This document shows positions 5,466 through 11,809 of a stretch of DNA of 11,809 nt, piece by piece. Below the pieces are notes generated by a model. That model searched no databases and was not told the DNA's origin. It saw only the letters and a list, made by a program, of their open reading frames with translations. Both the position numbers and the translations under genes were made by a program. This DNA comes from DATIYF01 sp035517775 (GTDB taxonomy: Bacteria > Acidobacteriota > Terriglobia > Terriglobales > Acidobacteriaceae), in assembly GCA_035517775.1 (NCBI GenBank), contig DATIYF010000044.1, forward strand, positions 1-11,809, written 5' to 3'. Position 1 is the first letter of the stretch; each line of letters opens with the position of its first letter.

Positions 5466-6434
5466 TCACGCCACAGAGGCGGGAACAGGGACTCCGATCT
5501 GTTGCAGGTCTTCCGGGGTCAGGTGCAGGTCGGCGGCGCGCATCACGCCTTCGGCCTGCTGGGCGTTGCGAGCGCCTACAATCGCGGCGGTTACCGCGGG
5601 ATGGCGCAGCGTCCAGGCGATAGCCACTTCACCCGGCGAGCGCCCCTGCCGCTTTCCTGCCTGCCGCAGGCGCTCCACCAGGGCAAGGTTCTGGGAAAGC
5701 TTTGGCTCCTGGAACTCAGGGTTGCGCCCGCGCCAATCATCCTCGGGCAGGGCGGCAAGGCGCTCGCGGGTCATGGCGCCGGTCAAAAGCCCGGAGGCCA
5801 TGGGCGAATAGACGATCACGCCGATATTCTCCTGCAGGCAAAATGGAAGGGTTTCCTTCTCAGCCTCGCGATGAATCAGCGAGTAAGGCGGCTGGAACGA
5901 AGTGATGGGGGCGATGGCGTGGGCGCGGCGCAGCTGGCCCAGGTTGAAATTCGAAACGCCAATCCAGCGCACTTTGCCTTCCCTCTGAAACTCCGCCAGT
6001 GTGGACCATCCCTCTTCAAGCTGGGGCGAATCAGGGCTCGGCGGCCAATGAATCTGGTAAAGATCAATCATGTCTATGGAGAGGCGGCGCAGGCTGGCTT
6101 CGAGGTCGCGGCGCAGGAAGCCGGCGCTCAAATCAACCGACGGCTTGCCCTGAGGATCAAAATAGCGGCCGCATTTGGTGAAAACGTAAGGCTTGGCGCC
6201 CGGCCAGCTTTTGAGCGCCCGCGCCACCACTTCTTCGGAGTGGCCCAGGCCGTAAACCGCCGCGGTATCAATCCAGTTCACGCCCTGTTCCAGGGCGCGA
6301 TGAATGGCGGCAATCGAATCGCGGTCGTCTTGCGCTCCCCAGGCAAACCGCCAGCCCGCGCCCCCGAGGGCCCAGGAGCCAAATCCCACCCGGGTGATCT
6401 CCAGATCCGAATTCCCCAGCCGCTTGGTTTCCAT
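5466..6434 (-). CDS. Aldo/keto reductase
   Basis: NADP(H)-dependent oxidoreductase of the AKR (TIM-barrel) superfamily, reducing aldehydes or ketones. Substrate is unknown. All four catalytic positions are present: D56 and Y61 in WIDTAAVYGLGHSEE, K87 in VFTKCGR and H129 in LYQIHWP. The family signatures SLRRLSIDMIDLYQIHWP, RWIGVSNFN, VIVYSPMASGLLTG and the cofactor-binding VGARNAQQAEG near the C-terminus follow. The length of 322 residues is normal. The ATG at 6434 is preferred because AGGGGG (complement of 6439-6444) lies 4 bases before it and METKRLGNSDLEITRVGFG is the family N-terminus. An in-frame start 13 codons upstream adds only unconserved residues. It is divergent from the YjbR-like gene. 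The sequence resembles the IolS/AKR11-13 type group, but I would not assign a subfamily. Confidence 0.94.
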   Translation of the reverse strand: METKRLGNSDLEITRVGFGSWALGGAGWRFAWGAQDDRDSIAAIHRALEQGVNWIDTAAVYGLGHSEEVVARALKSWPGAKPYVFTKCGRYFDPQGKPSVDLSAGFLRRDLEASLRRLSIDMIDLYQIHWPPSPDSPQLEEGWSTLAEFQREGKVRWIGVSNFNLGQLRRAHAIAPITSFQPPYSLIHREAEKETLPFCLQENIGVIVYSPMASGLLTGAMTRERLAALPEDDWRGRNPEFQEPKLSQNLALVERLRQAGKRQGRSPGEVAIAWTLRHPAVTAAIVGARNAQQAEGVMRAADLHLTPEDLQQIGVPVPASVA

Positions 6435-6467
6435 CTTTCCCCCTGAGCTGAATTTTGATTCGCCCCT

Positions 6468-6479
6468 TCCCAAGTGGGA
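6468..6479. promoter_or_regulatory. Operator-size palindrome between divergent genes
   Basis: TCCCA-AG-TGGGA is a perfect 5+5 inverted repeat around 2 bases. It lies in the 116-base gap between the aldo/keto reductase (-) and the YjbR-like gene (+), about 34 bases from the reductase start. A repressor or activator site is possible. Short palindromes are common in such GC-rich DNA, so this is weak. Confidence 0.25.
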
Positions 6480-6527
6480 TTCACCCTCGGCATTTGAAGC
6501 CAGGTCTCGCGGCGGCTCAGCCTTCTG

Positions 6528-6533
6528 TTAAAT
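6528..6533 (+). promoter_or_regulatory. Possible -10 box of the YjbR-like gene
   Basis: TTAAAT (in TGTTAAATTC) lies 17 bases before the ATG at 6551. Transcription would begin about 10 bases before the start codon. No purine-rich ribosome site exists in between (CCAGCTTTCCCC), so initiation may be nearly leaderless. Confidence 0.3.
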
Positions 6534-6550
6534 TCATTCCAGCTTTCCCC

Positions 6551-6910
6551 ATGACGGTTGATTCTATACGCCGCTTGTGCCTTGCCCTTCCTGACGCAAA
6601 GGAGAACCTGCAGTGGGGGGAAACCTTGTGCTTTAAGGTGCGCGGAAAGATCTTCCTGACGCTCAGCCTGGATGCGGTCCCTCCCACCTTGTGCTGCAAG
6701 ACCACTCCCGAGCGCTTCGCCGAGCTGCTGGAGTGCGAAGGGATTGTTCCCGCTCCCTACGTCGGCCGTTACAAATGGGTGCTGCTCGAGCGCTTGAACG
6801 CCCTGCCCGCAGGCGAAATAGAAGAGTTGATCAGGAACTCCTACGAGCTGGTGGCCGCCAAAGCCCCTAAGCGGCGTATCAGGCGGTCCCCACGGCGGCG
6901 TAAAGCGTAG
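6551..6910 (+). CDS. MmcQ/YjbR-like (CyaY-fold) DNA-binding family protein
   Basis: A 119-residue member of the YjbR/MmcQ family, small alpha-beta proteins with a double-wing CyaY-like fold that are proposed, not proven, to bind DNA. The family pattern is clear: MTVDSIRRLCLALPDAKENLQWG at the N-terminus, then LCFKVRGKIFLTLSLD, LCCKTTPERFAELLE, VPAPYVGRYKWVLLERLNALP, and a final helix IEELIRNSYELVAAK. The frame stays open 32 codons further upstream, but those residues show no family match and MTVDSIR is the typical start. The ATG has no visible Shine-Dalgarno sequence. The tail APKRRIRRSPRRRKA is extremely basic, more than is usual for the family, and could contact nucleic acid. The gene is divergent from the aldo/keto reductase, and 96 bases separate it from the next gene on the same strand. 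Confidence 0.88.
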   Translation: MTVDSIRRLCLALPDAKENLQWGETLCFKVRGKIFLTLSLDAVPPTLCCKTTPERFAELLECEGIVPAPYVGRYKWVLLERLNALPAGEIEELIRNSYELVAAKAPKRRIRRSPRRRKA

Positions 6911-7006
6911 TGCCCATGGCTTCCCCAGCTCTACCAGAGTTTATGGTATGAATTTGACAGGCACCGAGTACGCCGGGCGAAGTTGATCAACCGTCCGCCT
7001 CGATCC

Positions 7007-8734
7007 ATGCGACCTTACTTCAAGCTCTTGCCGGCGCTGGCCACACTGCTCACGGCAACCATTCTCTTCGCCGTGCCCGTGGCGCCGGTGCGCGCTCGCC
7101 ACGGCATGGTGGCCAGCGTGCAGCAACTTGCCTCACGTGCCGGCATCGAAATTCTGCAATCGGGCGGCAACGCGGTGGATGCCGCCGTAGCCACCGGCTT
7201 TGCCCTGGCCGTGGTGCATCCCCAGGCGGGCAACCTGGGCGGCGGCGGCTTCATGCTGATTCGCATGGCCGCTGGCCCCACCCACTTCCTTGACTACCGC
7301 GAGAAAGCGCCCTCGGCCGCTACCGCAAACATGTACCTCGATAGCCTGGGCAACATCGTCGAGAACGCCAGCACCATCGGCTACAAAGCCATTGGCGTGC
7401 CCGGTTCGGTGGCGGGGTTAACCTTTGCCGAAAAGAAATACGGAAAGCTCACCCTGGCCAAAGTGATGGCCCCGGCCATCCGGCTGGCGCGCCAGGGCTT
7501 TGCTCTCAGTGCCCGCGACGCCAAAGATTTGCAAGACCAATACCTCGGCGAGTTTCCCGAATCCCGCTATATTTTTCAGCGCAACGGCAAGTATTACAAA
7601 GCTGGAGAGATCTTCCGCCAGCCCGCGCTTGCACGAACTCTCGAACGTATCGCCCGTGACCCCGAGGAGTTCTACCACGGGGCCATGGCCCGCGAACTCG
7701 CCGGGTCGATCCAGAAGGGCGGCGGCCTGGTGACCGCCGAGGACCTGGCGCATTACGAAGTGAAGGAGCGCGAGCCGGTTCGCGGCGCCTACCGCGGTTA
7801 TGAAATCATCAGCGCGCCGCCGCCCTCTTCCGGGGGCATTGCCCTGCTCGAGATTCTGAACATTCTGGAAGGCTACGATCTGGGGAGGCTGGGCGCTGAT
7901 TCCGCCGAAAGCATGCATCTCACGCTGGAAGCTTACCGCCGCGCGTTTTTCGACCGCGCCGAATTTCTCGGCGACCCGGATTTCGCCCAGATTCCGGTTG
8001 CCCAGTTGATTGACAAGAAGTACGCCGCCGCCTGGCGGCAGTCTATTGACCCGGCCCACGCCACGCGCAGCGACCAGTTGAAGCGGCCCGCCATTTTCAG
8101 CCAGCTGGAGCAATATGCCGCCGCCCATCCCCAGCCCACAGCCGTGATTGACCCTCCCCACACCACCCACTACTCCATCGTCGATGCCCAGGGCAATGCC
8201 GTGGCCGTGACCACCACGCTCAATGACACTTTTGGCTCGCGCGTCACCGCCGGCGGCCTCGGCTTTCTTCTCAATGACGAAATGGACGACTTTACCTCCA
8301 AGCCCGGCGCGCCGAATCTCTACGGGCTGGTGCAAGGGCCGGCCAACGCCATTGCACCCGGCAAGCGGCCGCTTTCTTCCATGATGCCCACCATGGTGCT
8401 GAAAGATGGCAAGCTGTTTCTGGTGATGGGCTCCCCCGGCGGCTCTCGCATCATCACCACGGTTGCCAATATCCTGATGGGCGTGGTGGACTACGGATTG
8501 AATATTCAGCAGGCGGTGGATGCCCCCCGCTTCCACAACCAATGGCTGCCGGATGCTACTCTGGTGGAGTTGGGAATCCCCCCGAAGACGATTGCCAGGC
8601 TGGATACAATGGGCCATCGAGTGCAAACCCATGCTTACTGGAGCGATGGAGAGTGCGTCGCCATTGATCTGCGAACCGGGGAGCGGCTCGGGGCCAGCGA
8701 TTTTCGCAATGGCGGAAAGGCGGTGGGCTACTGA
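7007..8734 (+). CDS. ggt: Gamma-glutamyltransferase (glutathione hydrolase) precursor
   Basis: Exported Ntn-hydrolase that cleaves the gamma-glutamyl bond of glutathione and related compounds, releasing or transferring glutamate in the periplasm. From the ATG at 7007 it has 575 residues. The signal peptide is MRPYFK plus the hydrophobic stretch to about residue 27. R98 in FLDYREKAP binds the glutamyl carboxylate. Self-cleavage should occur at His385|Thr386 (HTTHYS), giving about 45- and 20-kDa chains. N406, D428 (MDDF), Y439 of the lid loop (GAPNLYGL), S457-S458 (PLSSM) and G478-G479 (SPGGSR) all sit exactly 5 residues before their E. coli GGT counterparts. The lid loop places it with the E. 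coli-type enzymes. An in-frame TTG at 6983 would add 8 residues. Neither start has a clear ribosome site, and ATG gives the cleaner signal peptide. A weak TATGAA (6947-6952) may be the -10. The stop overlaps the next gene's start by one base. Confidence 0.96.
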   Translation: MRPYFKLLPALATLLTATILFAVPVAPVRARHGMVASVQQLASRAGIEILQSGGNAVDAAVATGFALAVVHPQAGNLGGGGFMLIRMAAGPTHFLDYREKAPSAATANMYLDSLGNIVENASTIGYKAIGVPGSVAGLTFAEKKYGKLTLAKVMAPAIRLARQGFALSARDAKDLQDQYLGEFPESRYIFQRNGKYYKAGEIFRQPALARTLERIARDPEEFYHGAMARELAGSIQKGGGLVTAEDLAHYEVKEREPVRGAYRGYEIISAPPPSSGGIALLEILNILEGYDLGRLGADSAESMHLTLEAYRRAFFDRAEFLGDPDFAQIPVAQLIDKKYAAAWRQSIDPAHATRSDQLKRPAIFSQLEQYAAAHPQPTAVIDPPHTTHYSIVDAQGNAVAVTTTLNDTFGSRVTAGGLGFLLNDEMDDFTSKPGAPNLYGLVQGPANAIAPGKRPLSSMMPTMVLKDGKLFLVMGSPGGSRIITTVANILMGVVDYGLNIQQAVDAPRFHNQWLPDATLVELGIPPKTIARLDTMGHRVQTHAYWSDGECVAIDLRTGERLGASDFRNGGKAVGY

Positions 8735-9555
8735 TGCAGAAAGCGATGTCCACCTACGTGTACGTGCGCGAGCGGCTGCATCCCGGGCTGCTCGATGGCT
8801 TGGTTCGCGGCGGCGCCCAGGCGATTGAGATTTTCGCCGCCCGCCAGCACTTTGACTACGCTCACCGCCGCCAGCACGTGCATGAAATTGCCGAGTGGTT
8901 CCGCAGCAGCGGCATTCCCCTCAACTCGGTGCACTCGCCGCTCTATTCCGACTACGAGTGGGGGCGCTCGGGCGGGCCGCCGGTGAATATCGCGGCCACC
9001 GACCGCGGCCAGCGCGTCGAGGCCATGGATGAAATCAAGCGCGCCCTCGAAATCGCCGAGCAGATTCCCTTCCGCTTTCTCATTCAGCACATCGGCAACA
9101 GCAACGAAGGCTTCGACGCGCGCAAGTTCGAAGCCGCCATGACCTCGATCGAGCATCTGCGCGCCTTTGCCAAACCGCTGGGCGTGCGCATCCTGGTGGA
9201 AAACATCCCCAATGATCTCTCCGCACCGGAAAAGCTGGTGGAGTTCATTCACGACAGCCACTTTGATGACGTGGGCGTCTGCTTCGACGTGGGCCACGCG
9301 AACATGATGGGCGATGTGGCCCAGGCCTTCGAGACCCTGAAAAAACATATCCGCTCGACCCACATTCACGACAACGCCAAGGATAAAGACTCGCACCTGT
9401 GGCCCGGCCAGGGCTCCATTGACTGGAAGCAGACCATGGAACTGCTGCGCTCCGCGCCCAACACGCCGCCATTGCTGCTCGAAATTGAAGGGGATGAGAA
9501 AGTGAATGCGGCCGAAAAGATGGGCGAGGCCTTCAGGAAGCTGGATGCGGCATAA
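8734..9555 (+). CDS. Sugar phosphate isomerase/epimerase-like TIM-barrel protein
   Basis: A 273-residue member of the xylose-isomerase-like/AP endonuclease 2 TIM-barrel superfamily, with metal-dependent isomerases, epimerases and hydrolases as relatives. Likely metal and active-site residues stand at the ends of successive strands: H67 (VHSPLYS), H119 (IQHIGN), E156 (LVENIPN), D185 and H188 (CFDVGHAN), H210 and H212 (THIHDN), H221 (HLWPGQGSIDW) and E250/E252 near the end. The HLWPGQG-DW segment is typical of the sugar isomerase/epimerase branch rather than endonuclease IV. There is no signal peptide, so it is cytosolic. ATG at 8734 shares its A with the ggt stop (TGATG), implying translational coupling. 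A second ATG at 8746 is possible, and neither has a strong ribosome site. The substrate is unknown; pairing with an exported GGT gives no obvious pathway. Confidence 0.88.
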   Translation: MQKAMSTYVYVRERLHPGLLDGLVRGGAQAIEIFAARQHFDYAHRRQHVHEIAEWFRSSGIPLNSVHSPLYSDYEWGRSGGPPVNIAATDRGQRVEAMDEIKRALEIAEQIPFRFLIQHIGNSNEGFDARKFEAAMTSIEHLRAFAKPLGVRILVENIPNDLSAPEKLVEFIHDSHFDDVGVCFDVGHANMMGDVAQAFETLKKHIRSTHIHDNAKDKDSHLWPGQGSIDWKQTMELLRSAPNTPPLLLEIEGDEKVNAAEKMGEAFRKLDAA

Positions 9556-9601
9556 GGGAATCGTTGTTCCGCGGCATCGGCCTCGTTGCGTTTCTTCGCG
9601 C

Positions 9602-9682
9602 GCCTTTCTTTGCGATCTCTGCGGTTTAAGATGGTTCCGCTTCTGTGTGAAAGCTTGACCGCAAAGTACGCCAAGCGAAGGC
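9602..9682. repeat. Large imperfect inverted repeat upstream of asnS
   Basis: The arms at 9608-9625 (CTTTGCGATCTCTGCGGT) and 9658-9675 (ACCGCAAAGTACGCCAAG) match as reverse complements at 14 of 18 positions around a 32-base spacer. GCCTTT (9602-9607) and GAAGGC (9677-9682) extend them with one bulge. The arm sequence resembles dispersed CTTTGCG/CGCAAAG intergenic repeats I recall from acidobacteria and other phyla. It fills the gap between the TIM-barrel gene and asnS, and could end the upstream transcript or be a non-autonomous element. No target-site duplication was recognised. Confidence 0.55.
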
Positions 9683-9724
9683 GGGGCCGCAGGGAAAATC
9701 CCGTATTGCTGAAATCATTTGCAA

Positions 9725-11044
9725 ATGTCGCTCACCACCATCGCCGAGATCGGCAAACACGAAGGCCAGACGGTCACGCTGCGCGGCTGGCTCTACAATC
9801 TCCGCGAAAGCGGTAAGCTGCTGTTCCCCATCTTTCGCGATGGCAGCGGCACCATCCAGGGCGTGGTCCCGAAGAGCGCAGTTCCACCCGAGGTCTTCGA
9901 CTCCATCAAAAGCCTCACCCAGGAATCGAGTGTGATCGTCGAGGGCAAGGTCCGCGCCGATAAGCGCGCTCCCGGCGGCTACGAGCTCGATGTTTCCAAC
10001 CTCCAGATCATCCAGCGCGTTGCGGAAAACGATCCCTTCCCCATCTCCCTCAAAGAGCACGGCGTAGATTTTCTGATGGAGCACCGCCACCTCTGGGTGC
10101 GGACCCCGCGCCAGGCGGCCATTCTGCGGGTCCGGGCCGAGATCATCAAGGCCGCCCGCGATTTTTTCGATGAGCGCGGCTTCACCCTGACTGATCCGCC
10201 CATTCTCACTCCCGCGGCCTGCGAAGGCACCACCACGCTTTTCCCGGTGGATTATTTCGACGAGCAGGCCTATCTCACCCAATCCGGCCAGCTGTACATC
10301 GAGGCCACGGCCATGGCGCTGGGCAAGGTGTATTCCTTCGGGCCGACCTTTCGCGCGGAAAAATCCAAGACCCGCCGCCATCTCACCGAGTTTTGGATGG
10401 TCGAGCCGGAGATCGCCTATGCCACGCTCGACGACCTGATGGAGCTGGCGGAAAATTTCATCAGCTTCATCGTCAGGCGCTGCCTGGAACGCCGCCGCGC
10501 CGATCTGCAGACCATCGGCCGCGATGTTAGCCAGCTCGAAAAAGTTGAGCCCCCATTTCCCCGCATCACCTACGACGAAGCCGTGAAGCTGCTGCAGGAA
10601 GCTCACGCCCAGGGCAAGCTCGAAGCCAATTTTGAGTATGGCGGCGACCTAGGCTCGCCCGATGAGACTTATCTTTCCTCGCAATTCGAAAAGCCGGTAA
10701 TGGTGCACCGCTATCCCGCCAAGGTGAAAGCCTTCTACATGGAGCCCGACCCCGCGCGCCCCGACCTGGCCCTATGCGTGGATGTTCTCGCGCCCGAGGG
10801 TTACGGCGAAATCATCGGCGGCTCACAGCGCACGGCCTCTTACGAGCTGCTCATTCGACGCATTCACGAGCACAATCTGCCGGAAGAAGCCTTCAAGTGG
10901 TATCTCGATCTGCGGAAATACGGCAGCGTGCCTCACTCCGGCTTCGGCATGGGAATTGAGCGCGCCGTGGCCTGGATTTGCGGTCTCGAGCACGTCCGCG
11001 AGACCATCCCTTTCCCCAGAATGCTGTACCGGCTCTATCCCTGA
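9725..11044 (+). CDS. asnS: Asparaginyl-tRNA synthetase
   Basis: Class IIb aminoacyl-tRNA synthetase that charges tRNA-Asn with asparagine in the cytosol. From ATG 9725 it is 439 residues, a normal compact AsnRS. The N-terminal OB-fold anticodon domain spans about 1-105 (GQTVTLRGWLYNLRESGKLLF). Motif 1 is around GFTLTDPPILTP (152-163). The AsnRS hallmark GTTTLF (168-173) separates it from AspRS. Motif 2 is FRAEKSKTRRHLTEFWMVE, with the ATP-binding R210. Motif 3 is GFGMGIERAVAW (406-417), with R413. An in-frame TTG at 9719 would add only two residues. No Shine-Dalgarno sequence is visible before either start. The leader contains only a small GGGA-AAA-TCCC hairpin (9692-9702) after the inverted repeat. 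Possession of AsnRS means Asn-tRNA can be made directly, without relying on amidation of Asp-tRNA-Asn. The gene is convergent with the zinc-ribbon gene, with 32 bases between stops. Confidence 0.97.
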   Translation: MSLTTIAEIGKHEGQTVTLRGWLYNLRESGKLLFPIFRDGSGTIQGVVPKSAVPPEVFDSIKSLTQESSVIVEGKVRADKRAPGGYELDVSNLQIIQRVAENDPFPISLKEHGVDFLMEHRHLWVRTPRQAAILRVRAEIIKAARDFFDERGFTLTDPPILTPAACEGTTTLFPVDYFDEQAYLTQSGQLYIEATAMALGKVYSFGPTFRAEKSKTRRHLTEFWMVEPEIAYATLDDLMELAENFISFIVRRCLERRRADLQTIGRDVSQLEKVEPPFPRITYDEAVKLLQEAHAQGKLEANFEYGGDLGSPDETYLSSQFEKPVMVHRYPAKVKAFYMEPDPARPDLALCVDVLAPEGYGEIIGGSQRTASYELLIRRIHEHNLPEEAFKWYLDLRKYGSVPHSGFGMGIERAVAWICGLEHVRETIPFPRMLYRLYP

Positions 11045-11058
11045 GGGGGGCTTGCTCG

Positions 11059-11071
11059 CAGCCACTGGCTG
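11059..11071. terminator. Weak hairpin between convergent asnS and zinc-ribbon genes
   Basis: CAGCC-ACT-GGCTG forms a 5-bp stem in the 32-base gap between the two stops, so it could serve both strands. Neither side has a T-run and the stem is short. This is a position-based guess. Confidence 0.25.
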
Positions 11072-11076
11072 GAAGC

Positions 11077-11310
11077 TCAGTCGAGATCGGCCATGGAGCA
11101 TGCCCCCGGCCCGCGTGGATCGCCGCAGCTGCCGCAGGCTCCGGTGGAGGGGGCGGCATTCGAAGTTCCTTTGGCCGCAACCGCAAATACCGAAAGCTGC
11201 GGCGCCAGCTTTTTGCTGTGGCACTTGGGGCAAGCGGCTTTCTGGCTGCCATACACCAGAGCTTCAAACTCGTGATCGCATTCCTGGCAGATGTATTCGA
11301 AGATAGGCAT
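11077..11310 (-). CDS. FmdB-family zinc-ribbon protein
   Basis: A 77-residue putative regulatory protein of the FmdB/CxxC-CxxC family. The N-terminus MPIFEYICQECDHEFEALV is diagnostic. C8, C11 (CQEC) and C27, C30 (CPKC) form one zinc ribbon. The C-terminal tail holds three further cysteines (C59, C62, C71 in ACGSCGDPRGPGACS), as in many family members. The function is not established; FmdB was named from its place near formamidase genes and is suspected to act in transcription. The start at 11310 is chosen over an in-frame start 7 codons upstream because MPIFEY is the family N-terminus and GGAG (complement of 11320-11323) sits 9 bases before it. It is divergent from the YheT-like gene across 46 bases and convergent with asnS. 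Confidence 0.9.
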   Translation of the reverse strand: MPIFEYICQECDHEFEALVYGSQKAACPKCHSKKLAPQLSVFAVAAKGTSNAAPSTGACGSCGDPRGPGACSMADLD

Positions 11311-11344
11311 GAAGGCAAACTCCGCGCGCAAGTCTTTCTCTATT

Positions 11345-11350
11345 TAAAAT
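11345..11350 (+). promoter_or_regulatory. Candidate -10 box of the YheT-like gene, in an AT-rich divergent promoter
   Basis: TAAAAT, inside TATTTAAAATC, ends 6 bases before the GTG at 11357. Transcription would therefore start at or next to the start codon. The stretch 11340-11350 is nearly self-complementary (TTTAAA core) and could also supply a -10 for the divergent zinc-ribbon gene. It is one of the few A+T-rich spots in the window. Confidence 0.35.
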
Positions 11351-11356
11351 CAAACC

Positions 11357-11809
11357 GTGGGGAGTTCGCAAACCGCAACCGCGCCAGCTTTTCGCCCCCG
11401 CCGCTTTCTGCGGGGCGGGCACTTGCAGACCATTGGCGGTTACCTCCTGTCGCGAAAAATCGCTTTGCCGCCGGCGGAGGACCGGCTCGTCGAAGTGGCA
11501 AGCGGAATTTCGGTTCTTTGCCGCTGCCACTGGCAGGGGGACCGGGCCAGGGCGCTTACGGTAATTGTGGTGCACGGCCTTGAAGGGTCGAGCGAATCTG
11601 ACTATGCGCTGGGCATCGCGCAAAAAGGCCTGGCTCTGGGCATGAATGTGGTGCGCATGAACCAGCGCAACTGTGGCGGCACTGACCACCTGGCGCCCAC
11701 GCTTTACAACTCCGGCTTGTCGGGTGATGTGGCCGCAGTCTCACGCCATTTAATTGCCCAGGATCGCATTGAGCGGCTGGCCCTGGTGGGTTATTCCATG
11801 GGCGGGAAC
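11357..11809 (+). CDS. YheT-type alpha/beta hydrolase (3' end outside window)
   Basis: The first 151 residues of a COG0429/YheT-like alpha/beta hydrolase, a poorly characterised esterase-like group. The family layout is clear. FRPRRFLRGGHLQTIGGYL (residues 12-30) matches the P-x-GH-QT start. VIVVHGLEGSSESDY is the oxyanion region. VVRMNQRNCGGT corresponds to the family's N-x-RGC-G motif. GYSMGGN carries the nucleophile elbow with S147 at the very end of the window. The Asp and His of the triad lie beyond the edge. The frame has a TAA at 11345-11347, so GTG at 11357 is the first usable start. There is no ribosome site, and a -10-like TAAAAT ends 6 bases upstream, suggesting a leaderless message. 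It is divergent from the zinc-ribbon gene. A later start is possible but would cut into the conserved N-terminus. Confidence 0.9.
   Translation, partial: MGSSQTATAPAFRPRRFLRGGHLQTIGGYLLSRKIALPPAEDRLVEVASGISVLCRCHWQGDRARALTVIVVHGLEGSSESDYALGIAQKGLALGMNVVRMNQRNCGGTDHLAPTLYNSGLSGDVAAVSRHLIAQDRIERLALVGYSMGGN

Noticed and set aside
5457..6446. 329-codon plus-strand frame opposite the aldo/keto reductase
   Set aside because: The minus strand carries the full AKR catalytic tetrad and signatures; the plus frame has no recognisable domain. The same applies to the long antisense frames over the asparaginase (2956-3888, 3230-4207), htrA (4074-4910) and asnS (9626-10606).
6954..6959. TTGACA as a -35 box for ggt
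   Set aside because: A perfect hexamer, but the -10 position 17 bases downstream reads GCGAAG, and that lies too close to the start codons. It is probably chance.
7418..8632. 404-codon open frame on the minus strand opposite ggt
   Set aside because: It lies wholly antisense to a gene with complete GGT motifs, shows low-complexity Gly/Val/His-rich translation and no family features. Long antisense frames are expected with this G+C-rich codon use.
9626..9724. T-box or other amino-acid-responsive riboswitch upstream of asnS
   Set aside because: No AGGGTGGNACCGCG-like T-box sequence and no terminator/antiterminator pair with a T-run; only the inverted repeat and a 4-bp hairpin are present.
9586..9816. 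76-codon plus-strand frame before and into asnS
   Set aside because: It is translation of the CTTTGCG/CGCAAAG inverted repeat (a basic, Arg-rich stretch) running out of frame into asnS.
10978..11583. 201-codon plus-strand frame spanning asnS end, the zinc-ribbon gene and the YheT start
   Set aside because: It crosses three recognisable genes in other frames and shows no domain features.
1..11809. CRISPR arrays, tRNA/rRNA genes, insertion sequences, toxin-antitoxin or phage genes
   Set aside because: Looked for; no direct-repeat arrays, cloverleaf genes, transposase or integrase motifs were seen.

Overview
The window is ordinary-looking bacterial chromosome, G+C-rich (roughly 60% by eye), with dense genes and short gaps. 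I see no phage, IS, CRISPR, tRNA or rRNA. The gene set suggests an acidobacterium of the Terriglobia/Koribacter type: a GH20 hexosaminidase, a plant-type asparaginase, a single-PDZ HtrA, E. coli-like gamma-glutamyltransferase, AsnRS, an FmdB zinc ribbon and a YheT hydrolase. The intergenic palindromes (a GTCATTTTGAGGG...GGAATCTGC element and CTTTGCG/ACCGCAAAG arms) point the same way. This assignment is inference from recall; no search was run.

Layout. Positions 1-1649 (+) hold the 3' part of a GH20 beta-N-acetylhexosaminidase, followed by a VOC-fold protein (1691-2116, +). A 228-bp gap (2117-2344) contains two branched palindromes and ends at a 62-aa small protein (2345-2533, +). Next come a secreted DUF4440/NTF2-like protein (2630-3100, +), an isoaspartyl peptidase/asparaginase (3269-4186, +) and a membrane-anchored HtrA protease (4248-5387, +). 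An aldo/keto reductase lies convergent to htrA (5466-6434, -) and divergent from a YjbR/MmcQ-like gene (6551-6910, +). A gamma-glutamyltransferase (7007-8734, +) overlaps a TIM-barrel isomerase/epimerase-like gene (8734-9555, +) by one base. A repeat-bearing gap leads to asnS (9725-11044, +). The window ends with an FmdB-family zinc ribbon (11077-11310, -) divergent from a YheT-type alpha/beta hydrolase (11357 to the right edge, +). The latter starts at GTG and runs off the window.

How the genes relate. Most look like single transcription units with their own -10-like boxes, often of the form TAGAAT/TAGACT/TAGTAT. The only tight coupling is ggt with the TIM-barrel gene. The asparaginase and htrA genes have strikingly similar upstream regions, and both products could act on damaged proteins (isoaspartyl dipeptides, misfolded envelope proteins), so a shared control is possible. 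Two Ntn-hydrolases (asparaginase, GGT) are present, each with its complete self-cleavage and catalytic signature. GH20, DUF4440 and GGT fit an envelope/exported role, while the rest are cytosolic.

I found no convincing undescribed multi-gene system. The most interesting unexplained signal is the non-coding structure: two adjacent multi-arm palindromes at 2128-2322, the large inverted repeat before asnS, the strong hairpin at 3196-3220, and the paired leaders of the asparaginase and htrA genes.
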